The notes: a model not told the origin generated them from the letters alone. A DNA stretch of 64,000 nucleotides from Nipponacmea schrenckii (GCA_030562195.1 JAUJPP010000005.1:14318826-14382825); one strand, 5' to 3'; numbered from the stretch's first letter, positions 1 to 10,847 are shown. Numbers and translations: made by a program.

Positions 1-326
1 TAGTTTTCTGGAGCTTGGAGCTCCTCTCACAGCCTAACGTAAGCATTCCTGCATTATATACATGACACCATGTCACTTGTTTATTTTATTGATTTTCTTT
101 GTACAAATACACATGTATAATACTTGTAAATATTTATTGTTGATTATAACAAATCAAATGAAAGTGGTTAAATATCACTTAAAACGAAATAATATGCATG
201 ACTTATATATGAAATACCATAATTCTATTATTCTATACTACTATATCTTGATGTTTTCTTATAAGAAACAAACTGTTTGTTTACTATGTTTCATCATTAG
301 CAACAATAGGTTACTGATATTTGATA

Positions 327-3300
327 ATGGCTGATCTAAATATCATTTCGGTCAACTGTAGGGGATTGGCAAATAAACTCAAAAGAATTGATGTCCTCGA
401 ATACTTGAAACAAAGAAATTTTGATATATGTTTTTTACAGGATACTCAATAACAATATGATATCCAAAATAAAATTAGAATGGGGTAAAAATTGTGTGAT
501 TTGCCCATATAAAACCAATTCTAGGGGCGTTGCCTTTTTGTTTCGGAACAAGTTTGAACTAGAAATTATAGATAAAATAATAGATGATAATGGTAATTTT
601 CTCTTCCTTAAAACTATAATCAACAAAGAAAACTTTACATTTTTAAACCTGTATGGCCCCAACAAAGATAGTCCAAAGTTTTATGAGGAAATCGAAGAAT
701 TAATTTCAAAAGCTATTAACTGCTACTTAATAATTGGGGGTGACTGGAATTTGGTTCTGAACCCGGATGTTGATTCAAAAAACTATTTGAGAGTTAATAA
801 CCCTAAATCAAGACAAAAGATAATAAATTTTATAGAAAAATATGACTTATGTGATATATGGAGAGAAAGGAACGAGGAAGAACAAGGGTTCACTTGGCGC
901 CAACGAAAACCGTTTAAACAGGCCAGACTTGATTTTTTCATTATTTCAAACGACATAATTCCATTTATCAAAGAAGCTAAAATACTACCAGGTTACAAGA
1001 CTGATCACTCCATGGTAAATTTAAAATTAAATACTACCTGTTTTAGTAGAGGACCAGGATACTGGAAATTTAACAACTCATTGCTTGGTGATCACGATTT
1101 TGTAGAAATTATAAAAAAAGAAATTTTTTTCATGAAAAGACACTATGGTCTAACCCCTTATTCAGATAGCTTTATTTTAGAAAATTTAGATATGCAATTC
1201 AATATTGATGACCAGCTTCGTGGAATTATTATTTCCTATTCAAGTCTAAAAAAACATAAATCTAAAGAAAGAGAACTAAAATTAGAAACAGAGATACAAA
1301 AATTAGAGAAATGTCTTTCGACAAACAATGTTGAAGATTATACAAAAAAGAAAGAAGATCTAGAAAATTTGAGACAAGATAATTTATCAGGATCAATAAT
1401 TAGGTCCAGAGCAAAGTGGTACGAAGAGGGAGAAAAGCCTAGTAATTACTTTTTGGGACTTGAAAAACATAACTATACAACAAAATTGATTAAGGAGTTA
1501 GAGAATGACAAAGGGGATAGAATTACGGGACAAACAGAAATAATAAATGAACAAGTAGATTTTTATAGTGCATTGTATACTAAAAATTCAGAAAATAATA
1601 AGGATTTCTTTGATAATGAAATTTGGCAATCTTCTAAATATAATGTACTTACAACTCAAGAAAAAGAAAGTTTAGAAGGAATTATAACATTAGCGGAACT
1701 AAAAAAATGTCTATCAAAAATGAAATTAAACAAGTCTCCTGGACTTGATGGCTATACTGTAGAATTTTTTAGATTCTTTTTTAATGAGGTCGGAAATATA
1801 TTACTAAATTCCATTAATTTTGCTTTCACAACAGGGTCACTTAGTGAAACACAACGAAAAGGCGTAATAACATGTATACCAAAGCCAGAAAAATCACGGT
1901 TATTTCTTAAAAATTGGAGACCCATATCACTTTTAAATGTAACATATAAAGTAGCGTCTGCTTGTATTGCTGAAAGAATCAAGTCTGTCCTGCCCTCTAT
2001 TATTTCTACTGATCAAACGGGTTTTATCCCAGGCCGTTACATAGGAGAGAATACAAGATTATTATACGATGTGATGTTTGAAACAGCAAAGCAAAAAATA
2101 CCAGGTTTAATCCTCTTGATTGACTTCGAGAAGGCTTTCGATACAATTAGCTGGAATTTTATGCAAAAAACTTTGAATTTTTTTAATTTTGGTCACTCTC
2201 TGAAGCGCTGGGTGGAGGTCTTTTATACCAAAACTGAATCATGTATTTCACAAAATGGTCACCTTTCATCTTTCTTTTACCTGGGTCGTGGATGCCGCCA
2301 AGGGGAACCTCTTTCACCATACCTCTTTCTAATATGTGCGGAAATTCTAGCAATTTTAATCAAAGGAAATAAAAATATAAAAGGTATAGTAATTAATAAC
2401 GATGAAAAATTGATATCACAATTTGCTGACGATACTGCAGTTTTATTAGATGGCACAGATAAATCATTAAGGGAAACATTAAAGACTTTAGATAATTTTT
2501 ACTCCATGTCAGGTCTTAAGGCAAATATTAATAAAACTAAAGCAGTATGGATTGGTTCTAGGAGAAACTCACAAAAGAAGATATGTCCAGATAAAAATTT
2601 AATTTGGGAGAAAGAGAATTTTAAAATGTTGGGTATCATATTTAATACAAATTTAGAAGATATTGGCAAAATAAATTTTCAACATCATATACAAAGTTCA
2701 GTAAAATTGCTAAATATGTGGTCATGGCGCCCATTGACGCTAATGGGAAGAGTTTGTGTTATCAAATCGTTGGTTCTACCTAAATTTATCCACCTTTTAC
2801 AATCGTTACCGAGTCCAACAGAACAAATATTTAAAGAAATTGAAGATCTCTTCTTTAAATTCATATGGAAAAATAAACCAGACAAAATTAAACGTGATAT
2901 ATTGAAACAAGATTTTTCTGTAGGTGGTCTAAGAGTGCCTGATATCCGGATCTTTAATCATTCTCTAAAAATCAATTGGGTAAAACGCTTATGGCAAAAC
3001 CAGGATAAATATAAATATTTTACAAACAGATTTCAAAATTTTAATCAAATATTATTTGCTAGTGGTGCTTTTTATCTGTCTAGTCTTAATGTTGAAAATT
3101 TATTTTGGAAAGATGTTTTTAACTCTTGGAAATTGTTTTGTATGGGCATATTAAATAAACAAAATAATATAGATGACTCATATCCGTTATGGTTTACAAT
3201 TAGCAAATATATATTCATAAAAGAATGGTTCCAGAAAGGTGTTAGGTTTAATACTGATTTATTAGACGAAGATGGAAATACTTTTTCCTTCACTGATTTC

Positions 3301-4521
3301 AAAAAGGAATTCAATTTAAAAAGTGGCACTTTTCTTGACTATGAAAGACTAAAACAAAAATGTAAAAATCCAAACATGTTGATTGATAGAAACAAACAAT
3401 ATATTATGGGGCCAAAACAATCTTTATTTTATAAAAATCCTTCAATTAAAACTGGAAATCAACATATCTATAGTACTTTGTTCACACAAGACAATATTCC
3501 TCATAAAAATGAAATAAAATGGCAAGAAAGCTACCCAAATATTATATTTAATTGGAGTCACATATATAATATAGCTAGACAGTCTGTACATAATCCAAAA
3601 ATAATTGAAATGCAATATAAAATTCTACACAGAATATTGAATATTAATCCATATTTATTTAAAATAAAAAAATCGAATAATAAATTGTGTACCTTCTGCG
3701 AAATATATGAAGAAACCTACGAACATCTGTTTTTAAAATGTAATAAAGTGGAACCATTATGGAATTACATTGAAGATTTGTTGTCTCAATGTAATAATAA
3801 CATTGATTTTAATATCGAAAATATTCTATTTCAAAATTTTAATCACTCAAAATTAGTAAATTCAATTACTCTCCTTGCAAAATATTATATTTACTATTGT
3901 AAAAATGTGGGACATAATTTATCGATTAATGCAATGACCTCATATATGAAATGTCAAATTATCACAGAACAGTTTATTGCTAACAAAAAGAATCAAACTG
4001 AGTATATTTGGGAAACATTCGTATCATTATTATGATATTACTCTACAATCTTATGATTGTAAACACCCCTACAGTTGATACTTCTCAAAAGAAATAAAAT
4101 GCTAATGATGAAACAATAGTTTAATTATTAATATATATTCATTGAAAACAATAGTTTATTTAATATTCATTGAAAACATTTTCAATTATTTTTTTGATTA
4201 TGGCTTATTAATCGAAAGGGATATAATGTTACTTCCACAGACTGCATAAGGAGGGCGAGCTTCTCCATTAACTTTCGCATTTTCGATCAATGGAGGGATC
4301 AACCAAACCTTATAAAGTTAGAGGAAACAGTACGAGGCAAGCCCAAATGTTTATCCTTTTACATAGAAAATTTGTATGTATATATCTCTAAATATTTGAG
4401 CTAAAAGGTATGCAATAAGGGCTTGTACAACGGAAATGGGTAATTTATTTTTTTTTTAAATAATGTTAATAATGTATTTGTAAATGTGTATGTACAAAGA
4501 CTTCCAATAAAAATTGATAGT

Positions 4522-4555
<34 letters not shown>
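327..4555 (+). mobile_element. L1/Tx1-like LINE, ORF2 to poly(A) tail (5' part outside window)
   Basis: Non-LTR retrotransposon. Its ORF2 runs to the stop at 4,035 and is followed by about 490 bp of 3' UTR, an AATAAA at 4,506-4,511 and a tail of 31 A (4,525-4,555). The long tail and nearly uninterrupted ORF suggest a recent insertion. The natural start is probably the ATG at 327, which opens a typical APE endonuclease N-terminus (MADLNIISVNCRG). That frame stops at 450, and the remaining 1,200 codons lie in another frame, so one indel near 440-450 breaks the element. The 5' UTR and ORF1 would lie left of the window. Clade assignment rests on sequence style only. Confidence 0.9.
421..4035 (+). 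CDS. LINE ORF2: APE endonuclease plus reverse transcriptase
   Basis: Encodes the enzyme that nicks target DNA and copies LINE RNA. The 1,204-codon open frame starts inside the endonuclease because the first 30 or so residues (from 327) lie in another frame. Endonuclease motifs are GGDWN (about 106-110), TWRQ (158-161), RLDFF (169-173) and the catalytic TDHS (194-197). Reverse transcriptase motifs are SPGLDG (439-444), IDFEKAFD (567-574), GCRQGEPLSP (624-633) and the active site FADD (668-671). The C-terminus has a CTFC...H...C zinc-knuckle-like motif in the last 100 residues. The length is normal for a complete LINE ORF2. No internal stop is seen after 450. The apparent start here is only the first codon of the open frame, not a biological start. 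Confidence 0.9.
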   Translation: MIYVFYRILNNNMISKIKLEWGKNCVICPYKTNSRGVAFLFRNKFELEIIDKIIDDNGNFLFLKTIINKENFTFLNLYGPNKDSPKFYEEIEELISKAINCYLIIGGDWNLVLNPDVDSKNYLRVNNPKSRQKIINFIEKYDLCDIWRERNEEEQGFTWRQRKPFKQARLDFFIISNDIIPFIKEAKILPGYKTDHSMVNLKLNTTCFSRGPGYWKFNNSLLGDHDFVEIIKKEIFFMKRHYGLTPYSDSFILENLDMQFNIDDQLRGIIISYSSLKKHKSKERELKLETEIQKLEKCLSTNNVEDYTKKKEDLENLRQDNLSGSIIRSRAKWYEEGEKPSNYFLGLEKHNYTTKLIKELENDKGDRITGQTEIINEQVDFYSALYTKNSENNKDFFDNEIWQSSKYNVLTTQEKESLEGIITLAELKKCLSKMKLNKSPGLDGYTVEFFRFFFNEVGNILLNSINFAFTTGSLSETQRKGVITCIPKPEKSRLFLKNWRPISLLNVTYKVASACIAERIKSVLPSIISTDQTGFIPGRYIGENTRLLYDVMFETAKQKIPGLILLIDFEKAFDTISWNFMQKTLNFFNFGHSLKRWVEVFYTKTESCISQNGHLSSFFYLGRGCRQGEPLSPYLFLICAEILAILIKGNKNIKGIVINNDEKLISQFADDTAVLLDGTDKSLRETLKTLDNFYSMSGLKANINKTKAVWIGSRRNSQKKICPDKNLIWEKENFKMLGIIFNTNLEDIGKINFQHHIQSSVKLLNMWSWRPLTLMGRVCVIKSLVLPKFIHLLQSLPSPTEQIFKEIEDLFFKFIWKNKPDKIKRDILKQDFSVGGLRVPDIRIFNHSLKINWVKRLWQNQDKYKYFTNRFQNFNQILFASGAFYLSSLNVENLFWKDVFNSWKLFCMGILNKQNNIDDSYPLWFTISKYIFIKEWFQKGVRFNTDLLDEDGNTFSFTDFKKEFNLKSGTFLDYERLKQKCKNPNMLIDRNKQYIMGPKQSLFYKNPSIKTGNQHIYSTLFTQDNIPHKNEIKWQESYPNIIFNWSHIYNIARQSVHNPKIIEMQYKILHRILNINPYLFKIKKSNNKLCTFCEIYEETYEHLFLKCNKVEPLWNYIEDLLSQCNNNIDFNIENILFQNFNHSKLVNSITLLAKYYIYYCKNVGHNLSINAMTSYMKCQIITEQFIANKKNQTEYIWETFVSLL

Positions 4556-4557
<2 letters not shown>

Positions 4558-4624
4558 ATATTAGTTTCACTAATTTCCACACCAAAGGTTTGCAACAAGT
4601 TTATGACACTATCAGGGAGCATTT

Positions 4625-4682
4625 GTTTCAATGTGGTTCTCACACCGTCATCAGGAATATAATGTGAGAACCACATTGAAAC
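4625..4682. repeat. perfect 20-bp inverted repeat (hairpin)
   Basis: Positions 4,625-4,644 are exactly complementary to 4,663-4,682, with an 18-base spacer. It lies just beyond the LINE poly(A) tail and before an inverted LINE ORF1 fragment. It may be the end of a small element or a fold-back junction. No coding meaning is seen. Confidence 0.85.
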
Positions 4683-4744
4683 GTTGAAAGTAATAAATAT
4701 TATAGAAGTGTCTATCTATAACAATTGTTTTTATTTATCTACAC

Positions 4745-5208
4745 TTGTGCTTCTAATATGCCATTGAAAGATTAATTTTAATGTTGTTTTTTACGGCTGT
4801 ATTGCTCATTTCTATTTCCGAGTTTAATTCCACCATTTGCTTTCTTTTCTAAAACAGAGTTACAAGTTTTGAGCTTGACCAGTTCTCCTTTCATTTCTCT
4901 GTTTTCCTTCTGGAGTTCATCTATACATTCATAGTTCCTTTCGGTTCTTTCCATGGTTTCTTTGCCAATCTGAATAGCTTCTTTTAGATCTGTTTGTATA
5001 GAATTCTGAATTTGTTTATACAGAGTGTCAGCCATACCATTCATCATTTCTTGTCATTTTTTGTTACCATAGAATCCATTTTGTTTTTTAGACTGTTGAT
5101 AATGTCTGTAAAATCCTTCAAATCTATCAGCGGGTCTGATTCTGATGGAGTAGAGCCTTCTCGGTTCCTTTTCCTTTCTTGTGAAATTTTCTTGTCACTA
5201 CTAGCCAT
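4745..5208 (-). mobile_element. LINE ORF1 fragment (nucleic-acid chaperone), inverted
   Basis: The minus strand opens with ATG at 5,206-5,208 (MASSDKKISQERKRNREG) and reads a charged N-terminus. After one frameshift near 5,055 it continues into a heptad-rich coiled coil of about 50 residues. It ends at NRNEQYSRK, the signature just before the RNA-binding domain of L1 ORF1-type proteins. A second slip in an A-run near 4,785 precedes the rest of that signature (NNIKI). Orientation is opposite to the neighbouring LINE, so this is a separate, 3'-truncated piece. It is non-functional as it stands. Confidence 0.7.
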
Positions 5209-5602
5209 TTTTATAGTTCTGTTTTATAACAAGAGTTTGTGTGACAGTATATAGATTCGTCCTTGACCTTAAACCTAAAAGCAGGTGTACTACAGGTGAG
5301 ATCAGTCAATTTTCACACAGGTTAATTAGGTCAACCTATACTATACACATACATATAATAGGGGTTTAACAGCCTTTCTGTCCAACTTTCTTACAATATG
5401 TTTTATACCACCTTGTCCTAGATAGTAGATACTTCAGGTTTACAAATTTAAAATTTGGCACTCAAATGATAAACTATCATTATAATTAAAATTGTGAGAG
5501 AACACTTTTACTGTGTGTGTCTAGTCAGCCATCTTGAATTTTTTCTTGTCTCGTTGCCTCTCAAAGTGAAACGTGGGTATTTCGTGGCATTCACCTCCGT
5601 CA
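5209..5602. other. spacer between LINE fragment and orphan exon
   Basis: The first part is probably 5' UTR of the inverted LINE fragment. The remainder is AT-rich with no recognisable feature. Confidence 0.4.
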
Positions 5603-5862
5603 GGAAGTCGTCCACCTCTACAGCCAGCATTGATGTCTCGGAAGTAGCTAGCCCAGGTGCTTTCCCTGATCCAAACAGCCAGAGCCCCGTATCAACTGTC
5701 TTAGAAGAGGAAGCAGAAGGAGCTAGGCCAAGTGCTGTCCCTGATACAAACAACCAGAGCCCTGTATTGAACGTCGCGCCCGCTAAGAGAAAATGGAAGG
5801 AAGTCGAATCCGTAACACTGTTCGATGGACCAGTAACTCTGCTTTGGCCACCAAAAAGATAG
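5603..5862 (+). CDS. possible orphan terminal exon with internal duplication
   Basis: An open stretch with richer G+C than its surroundings ends at a TAG at 5,860-5,862. The translated segment holds two imperfect copies of a block of about 30 residues. Each copy carries a motif of the form FPDPNSQSPV or VPDTNNQSPV, followed by acidic and then basic residues (KRKWKEVE). It follows a usable CAG acceptor context, and an AATAAA lies at 5,908-5,913. No similarity is recognised, and no upstream exon is visible. It could be a last exon of a gene whose other exons lie outside the window, a transposon-borne exon, or chance. Confidence 0.25.
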
Positions 5863-6511
5863 CTTGCCAGGCAAGGTAATATACGCCCACTGGCAGCATT
5901 TATTTCAAATAAAAACTTTTCAGTAAGGTTACAAAAGTGGAATGAAATATTCAACCTTCCACCATATATTTTTTTCTAGGGTCTCTAGTTTCATTAAAAA
6001 CTGTCAAGAATTGTACCTAACTCAACTCATTAAATATTTTTCGTTATTTTTATGATTTGCAATAGGGTTCACCCTTAATAATATTTTGATATTTTTAATT
6101 CTTAATAAGGCTCATTCTTGGTTGATATTAAACAATTTCAGCCAGTTTTGTCAAAAATGAGTGTTTAGAGTGTTCACAAGCCAAAAGTTGAAAGCGATTT
6201 TGAAAACAGGCCCAATAACTGACACTAAATATTTTTCGATTTATCTGATTTTCAATAGGGTTTATCCTTGTGAGAAAACAAATACTAAAGCCAAGCTTCA
6301 TCAAAATCCATTCAAAATTGTTCTTTCTAGAGTGTTTACGAGTTAAATTGACTCAAGGGCAATAACTTGTACTAAATATTTTTCGATTTTCAATAGAGTT
6401 CATCCTTGGGAGACAACAAATACTCCAGCCAAGTTACATCAAAATCCATTAAAAATTGTTCTTTCTAGAGCGTTTACAAGCTAAACTTGAACGCGTTTTC
6501 AAGAACAAGGG

Positions 6512-8640
6512 CTATAACTGACACTAAATATATTTCTATTTATTTGATTTATAATAGGGTTGGGTTCATCCTTGGGTAAAAACAAATACTCAAGCCAAAG
6601 TTAATCAAAATCCATTAAGAATAGTTCTTTCTAGAGTGTTTACAAGCTAAAATTGAATGCGTTTTCAAGAACAAGGGCAGTAACTCATACTAAAAAAATT
6701 TTCGATTTCGCTTTTCAATAGGGTTCATCCTTGAGTTATGACACACTCTCACACCAAGTTTCATCGAAATCCATCAAGAATTGTGCCATGTAGAGTGTTT
6801 ACAAGACAAAAATCAAACGCGTTTAAAAGAACAAGGGCAATAATTCATATTAGATATATTTTGATAATTTTAATTTTCAATTAGGCTCATCCCTTGCGAT
6901 ATCCAACAATTTCAGTGAGTTTTGTCAACCTAGAGTATTTATTAAAAAGTTAAACCTGTTTTCAAACACAAGGGCAATAACTGACACTAAATATATTTCG
7001 ATTTATTTGATTTTCAATAAGGTTCATCCTTGGGTAAAAACAAATACTCAAGCCAAGTTTTATCAAAATCCATTAAGAATTGTTCTTTCTAGAGTGCTTA
7101 CAAGCTAAAATTGATCGCGTTTTCAAACACAAGGGCAATAACTGATACTTAATATTTTTCGATTTAACTGAATTTCAATGGGGTTCATCCTTAGGTGATT
7201 ACAAATACTCATGCCAAGTTATGTCAAAATCGCTCAAGAATTGTGACTTGTAGAGTGTTTACAAGGCAAAAATCCAACACATTTTATAGAACAAAGGCAA
7301 TAATTCCTATTAAATATATTTCGATATGTGCTATTTTCAAAAGGGTTCATTCTTGGGTGATATTAAACAATTTCAGCAAGTTTCGTCAAAATCGGTCAAT
7401 AACTGTGCTTTGTAGAGTGTTTACAAGCTAAAAATTGAACGCGTTTTCAAAAACAAGGGCAATAACTGATATTAATTTTTTTTCGATTTGACTGGTTTTC
7501 AATAGGCTTCATCCTTGGGTGATAACAAATACTCAGGCCAAGTTTAATTAAAATTCATTAAAAATTGTTCTCTCAAGAGTGTTTACAAGCTAAAATTGAA
7601 CTCGTTTTCAAGAACAAGGGCTATAACTGACACTAAATATATTTCTATTTATTTGATTTATAATAGGGTTCATCCTTGGGTAAAAAAAAATACTCAAGCC
7701 AAAGTTAATCAAAATCCATTAAGAATAGTTCTTTCTAGAGTGTTTACAAGCTAAAATTGAATGCGTTTTCAAGAACAAGGGCAGTAACTCATACTAAAAA
7801 AATTTTCGATTTCGCTTTTCAATAGGGTTCATCCTTGAGTTATAACACACTCTCACACCAAGTTTCATCGAAATCCATCAAGAATTGTGCCATGTAGAGT
7901 GTTTACGAGACAAAAATCAAACGCGTTTAAAAGAACAAGGGCAATAATTCATATTAGATATATTTTGATAATTTTAATTTTCAATTAGGCTCATCCCTTG
8001 CGATATCCAACAATTTCAGTGAGTTTTGTCAACATTGGTCATGAATTGTACCTAGAGTATTTATTAAAAAGTTAAACCTGTTTTCAAACACAAGGGCAAT
8101 AACTAACACTAAATATATTTCGATTTATTTGATTTTCAATAAGGTTCATCCTTGGGTAAAAACAAATACTCAAGCCAAGTTTTATCAAAATCCATTAAGA
8201 ATTGGTCTTTCTAGAGTGCTTACAAGCTAAAATTGAACGCGTTTTCAAACACAAGGGCAATAACTGATACTAAATATTTTTCGATTTAACTGAATTTCAA
8301 TAGGGTTCATCCTTAGGTGATTACAAATACTCATGCCAAGTTATGTCAAAATCGCTCAAGAATTGTGACTTGTAGAGTGTTTACAAGGCAAAAATCCAAC
8401 ACATTTTATAGAACAAAGGCAATAATTCCTATTAAATATATTTCGATATGTGCTATTTTCAAAAGGGTTCATTCTTGGGTGATATTAAACAATTTCAGCA
8501 AGTTTCGTCAAAATCGGTCAATAACTGTGCTTTGTAGAGTGTTTACAAGCTAAAAATTGAACGCGTTTTCAAAAACAAGGGCAATAACTGATATTAATTT
8601 TTTTTCGATTTGACTGGTTTTCAATAGGCTTCATCCTTGG
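6512..8640 (+). repeat. two near-identical 1.1-kb higher-order repeats
   Basis: Sequence from about 6,512 recurs almost unchanged from about 7,621. The offset is 1,109 bp at the start and 1,122 bp later, explained by a 5-bp and an 18-bp indel. Monomers within each block are far more diverged from each other, so this block was duplicated recently as a unit of about seven monomers. Confidence 0.85.
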
Positions 8641-9032
8641 GTGATAACAAATACTCAGGCCAAGTTTCATTAAAATCCTTTAAAAATTGTTCTCTCAAGA
8701 ATGTTTACAAGCTAAAATTGAACGCGTTTTCAAGAACAAGGGCAATAACTCATACTAAATGTTTTTCGATTTCGCTGATTTTCGATAGGGTTTATCCTTG
8801 AGTTATAACATACTCTCACACCAAGTTTCATCAAAATCGGTCAAGAATTGCACGTTGAAGAGTGTTTACGAGCCATTCAAGAACAAGGGCACGAACTCAT
8901 AATAATTTTTTTCCGATTTCGCTGATTTTCAATAGGGTTCATCCTTGCGTGATCATAAACACTCATATTAAGTTTCATCTTAATCCGTCAAGAATTACAC
9001 CGTGTAGAGTGTTTACGAGCAATTGTGGACTG

Positions 9033-9064
9033 ACGGACGGACGGACGGACGGACGGACGGACGG
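9033..9064 (+). repeat. (ACGG)8 microsatellite
   Basis: Eight perfect ACGG units lie immediately before the terminal hairpin of the Helentron-like element. This is the position expected for the family. Confidence 0.95.
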
Positions 9065-9110
9065 ATGTGGGTGACGACAATATACGCCCCCCATTTCATG
9101 TGGGCGTATA

Positions 9111-9480
9111 AAAAATGACAGTCCAGCACTTCGCCTGGGAAATGGCAGCCTTCAAGTTACATACAGAGGGACCTAGACAGGTCCACCTTGTTGGCCACAT
9201 ACAGCATGCTGTGTCTTCCAAGATCGGCGATACCACCTCTGGATATATATAACAGGTACAACATCCAAATGAGGAGTTATAATTGTAATATGATGAGATC
9301 ACTGATTACCAGGAACATCCGGGAAAGTGATAGAAGTATCCTGAAAATGTTAATGGCTGCAGCAGAACATAGAAAGAGCAGTACTGCCTGGTTGATCTCA
9401 AAGATGAACATTCGCATCCAAATTTGAGAACATCACATTAAGAGACCACAGTCTTTCTGCATCAACTTCATTGGCATCAA
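9111..9480. other. no gene recognised
   Basis: Unique-looking sequence downstream of the Helentron-like end. A short open frame on the plus strand (9,188-9,427) has no recognisable motif. Confidence 0.4.
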
Positions 9481-9489
9481 CATCACCTT

Positions 9490-9800
9490 CATCATTGCAT
9501 GGTCTTCAACAAAAGAATTGATACTAAATCATAATCATCACCTTCATCATTTCCCGATCTTCAACAAAAGAATGGGTACAAGGTCATAATCATCTCCTTC
9601 ATCATTTCTTGATCTTCAACAGAAGAATTGGTACTAAGTCATAATCATCTCCTTCATCATTTCTTGATCTTCAACAGAAGAATTGGTACTAAGTCATAAT
9701 CATCACCTTCAACATTTCGTGATCTTCAACCGAAGAATTGATACTAAGTCATAATCATCACCTTCACCATTTCCTGATTTTCAACAGAAGTATGGTCATT
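9490..9800 (+). repeat. 55-bp minisatellite, about 5.5 copies
   Basis: The phrase TCTTCAAC recurs at 9,503, 9,558, 9,613, 9,668 and 9,723, exactly 55 bp apart. A diverged copy lies at 9,778. Units are rich in CATCATTT and CATAATCATC. Confidence 0.9.
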
Positions 9801-10218
9801 ATTATCATCAACAACTGAAGTGAATTCATCAATATCATCACGTTCACTCAACTACCGCCAGGAAATGAAGGACGATATGCATTAAGAGGTTATGAAGAGA
9901 AGGTTGACTTTATGAACATTATAGGAGAGATCTGATGGAACGTTCTGTGTTTTAAAACAGATAGACTTTTATTCGTAAAATTATGTGAAAAAACTCAATA
10001 GTATATTATGGATATTATACTGGCTATGTGTTGGGACGTTCCATGCGCTATAAGAAAGATCATTCATTCTAAAGATTATATTACATCTCGATATACATCT
10101 ACAAAGTAAAATTAGTGGGAATGCCAGAAGAACCATTATCACCAGCAGCTTATACCTACATCAATTACCAGAGAGGTTGATGACGATCTGAAATGAGAAA
10201 CGTAATAACTATTGTTTT
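9801..10218. other. no gene recognised
   Basis: AT-rich sequence between the minisatellite and the Harbinger relic. Nothing supportable is seen. Confidence 0.4.
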
Positions 10219-10847
10219 TTGAAAAATATATACGATTTGAAAATAACGATTCATGTGCCAAGACTGGATTCGAACCTGTTGGTATACTTAGCTATTGGAA
10301 CAGATGCCTTGTGTATCCATCTGAGACGGTTTGCATATCCTAATCGTTTTTCGGATTTGGAACGTATATTTGGACGTCGAAATACAACACTTTCAATTGT
10401 TGTGAATACATTGCTCGAGCATATACATGACAGATTTCGACATGTAGTGGCAGAATTTGATCAGACATGGATGGACCAAAGTCGGTAAATGGAGAAAATT
10501 GAATTAAACATCGAACGAGATCGTAACGGAGACAAGTTTGCACTATATGGAGACCCTGCCTACACTTGTTAGCCCCATACAAGGGGGTGAATCTTACAGA
10601 TGCTGAACATGAATTTAATTCACTCATGTCAGAGAATCAGAAGAGTGGGGATTCAAAAAAATTACAACGAACTTCGCTTTCCTCGATTTTTAAAAAGAAC
10701 CTGAAAATCCTATTACAACCAGTTGGAAAATATTTTCTAGTTGGAACACTTCTGACAAACTGTCATACATGCATGTATCATGGATCACTAACTAGTAATT
10801 ATTTTGACTTGGAACCTCCCTCTTTAGAGCAGTACCTTGGACTTTGA
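10219..10847 (+). pseudogene. PIF/Harbinger transposase (HARBI1-like) relic with catalytic core deleted
   Basis: The first open segment (10,219-10,488) matches the N-terminal style of Harbinger transposases: DALCIHLRRFAYPNRFSDL followed by FGRR and a helical stretch. The second (10,566-10,847) matches the C-terminus: LAPYKG, EHEFNSLMS, then LLTNCHTCMYHG and a final PPSLEQYL. Between them only about 75 bp remain, including a remnant reading YGDPAY at 10,536-10,556, whereas a full enzyme would carry the DDE catalytic core of 120 or more residues. Stops and a frame change near 10,560-10,580 confirm decay. The element was once a cut-and-paste DNA transposase. Nearby, 10,266-10,276 reads as a perfect tRNA-type B-box on the minus strand, possibly from a SINE. 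Confidence 0.75.

Larger units (their letters stand above)
5880..9110 (+). mobile_element. Helentron/pearl-like non-autonomous element with tandem-repeat core
   Basis: The element starts with TATACGCCCAC (5,880-5,890) and ends with its exact inverted copy GTGGGCGTATA (9,100-9,110). The 3' end itself folds as a hairpin (9,081-9,089 with 9,102-9,110). Between them lie about 20 diverged tandem copies of a unit of about 160-165 bp, recognisable by recurring phrases such as CAATAGGGTTCATCCTTGGG and AGAGTGTTTACAAGCTAAAA. Eight ACGG units follow (9,033-9,064). Subterminal inverted repeats, a 3' hairpin, a core satellite and a tetranucleotide tract are the known layout of Helentron-associated elements in molluscs (pearl, BIV160-type satellites). 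No coding capacity is seen. Confidence 0.75.

Noticed and set aside
62..334. 90-codon open frame upstream of LINE ORF2
   Set aside because: Low-complexity, AT-driven frame without motifs; it overlaps the true ORF2 start region.
4401..4676. Minus-strand open frame through the LINE tail
   Set aside because: It contains a poly-Phe run made by the poly(A) tail and is not coding.
5508..5954. 148-codon minus-strand frame over the orphan exon
   Set aside because: Antisense shadow; the plus strand has the better composition and a coherent duplicated motif.
7195..8553. Two identical 78-codon frames in the repeat region
   Set aside because: They are produced by the duplicated 160-bp satellite block, not by selection on protein.
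9490..9800. CRISPR-like array
   Set aside because: The 55-bp repeats are directly tandem with no unique spacers, and the sequence is eukaryotic.
10266..10276. tRNA gene (perfect B-box on minus strand)
   Set aside because: No matching A-box or cloverleaf at the right distance; probably a SINE relic. The same holds for a B-box-like phrase near 42,350.
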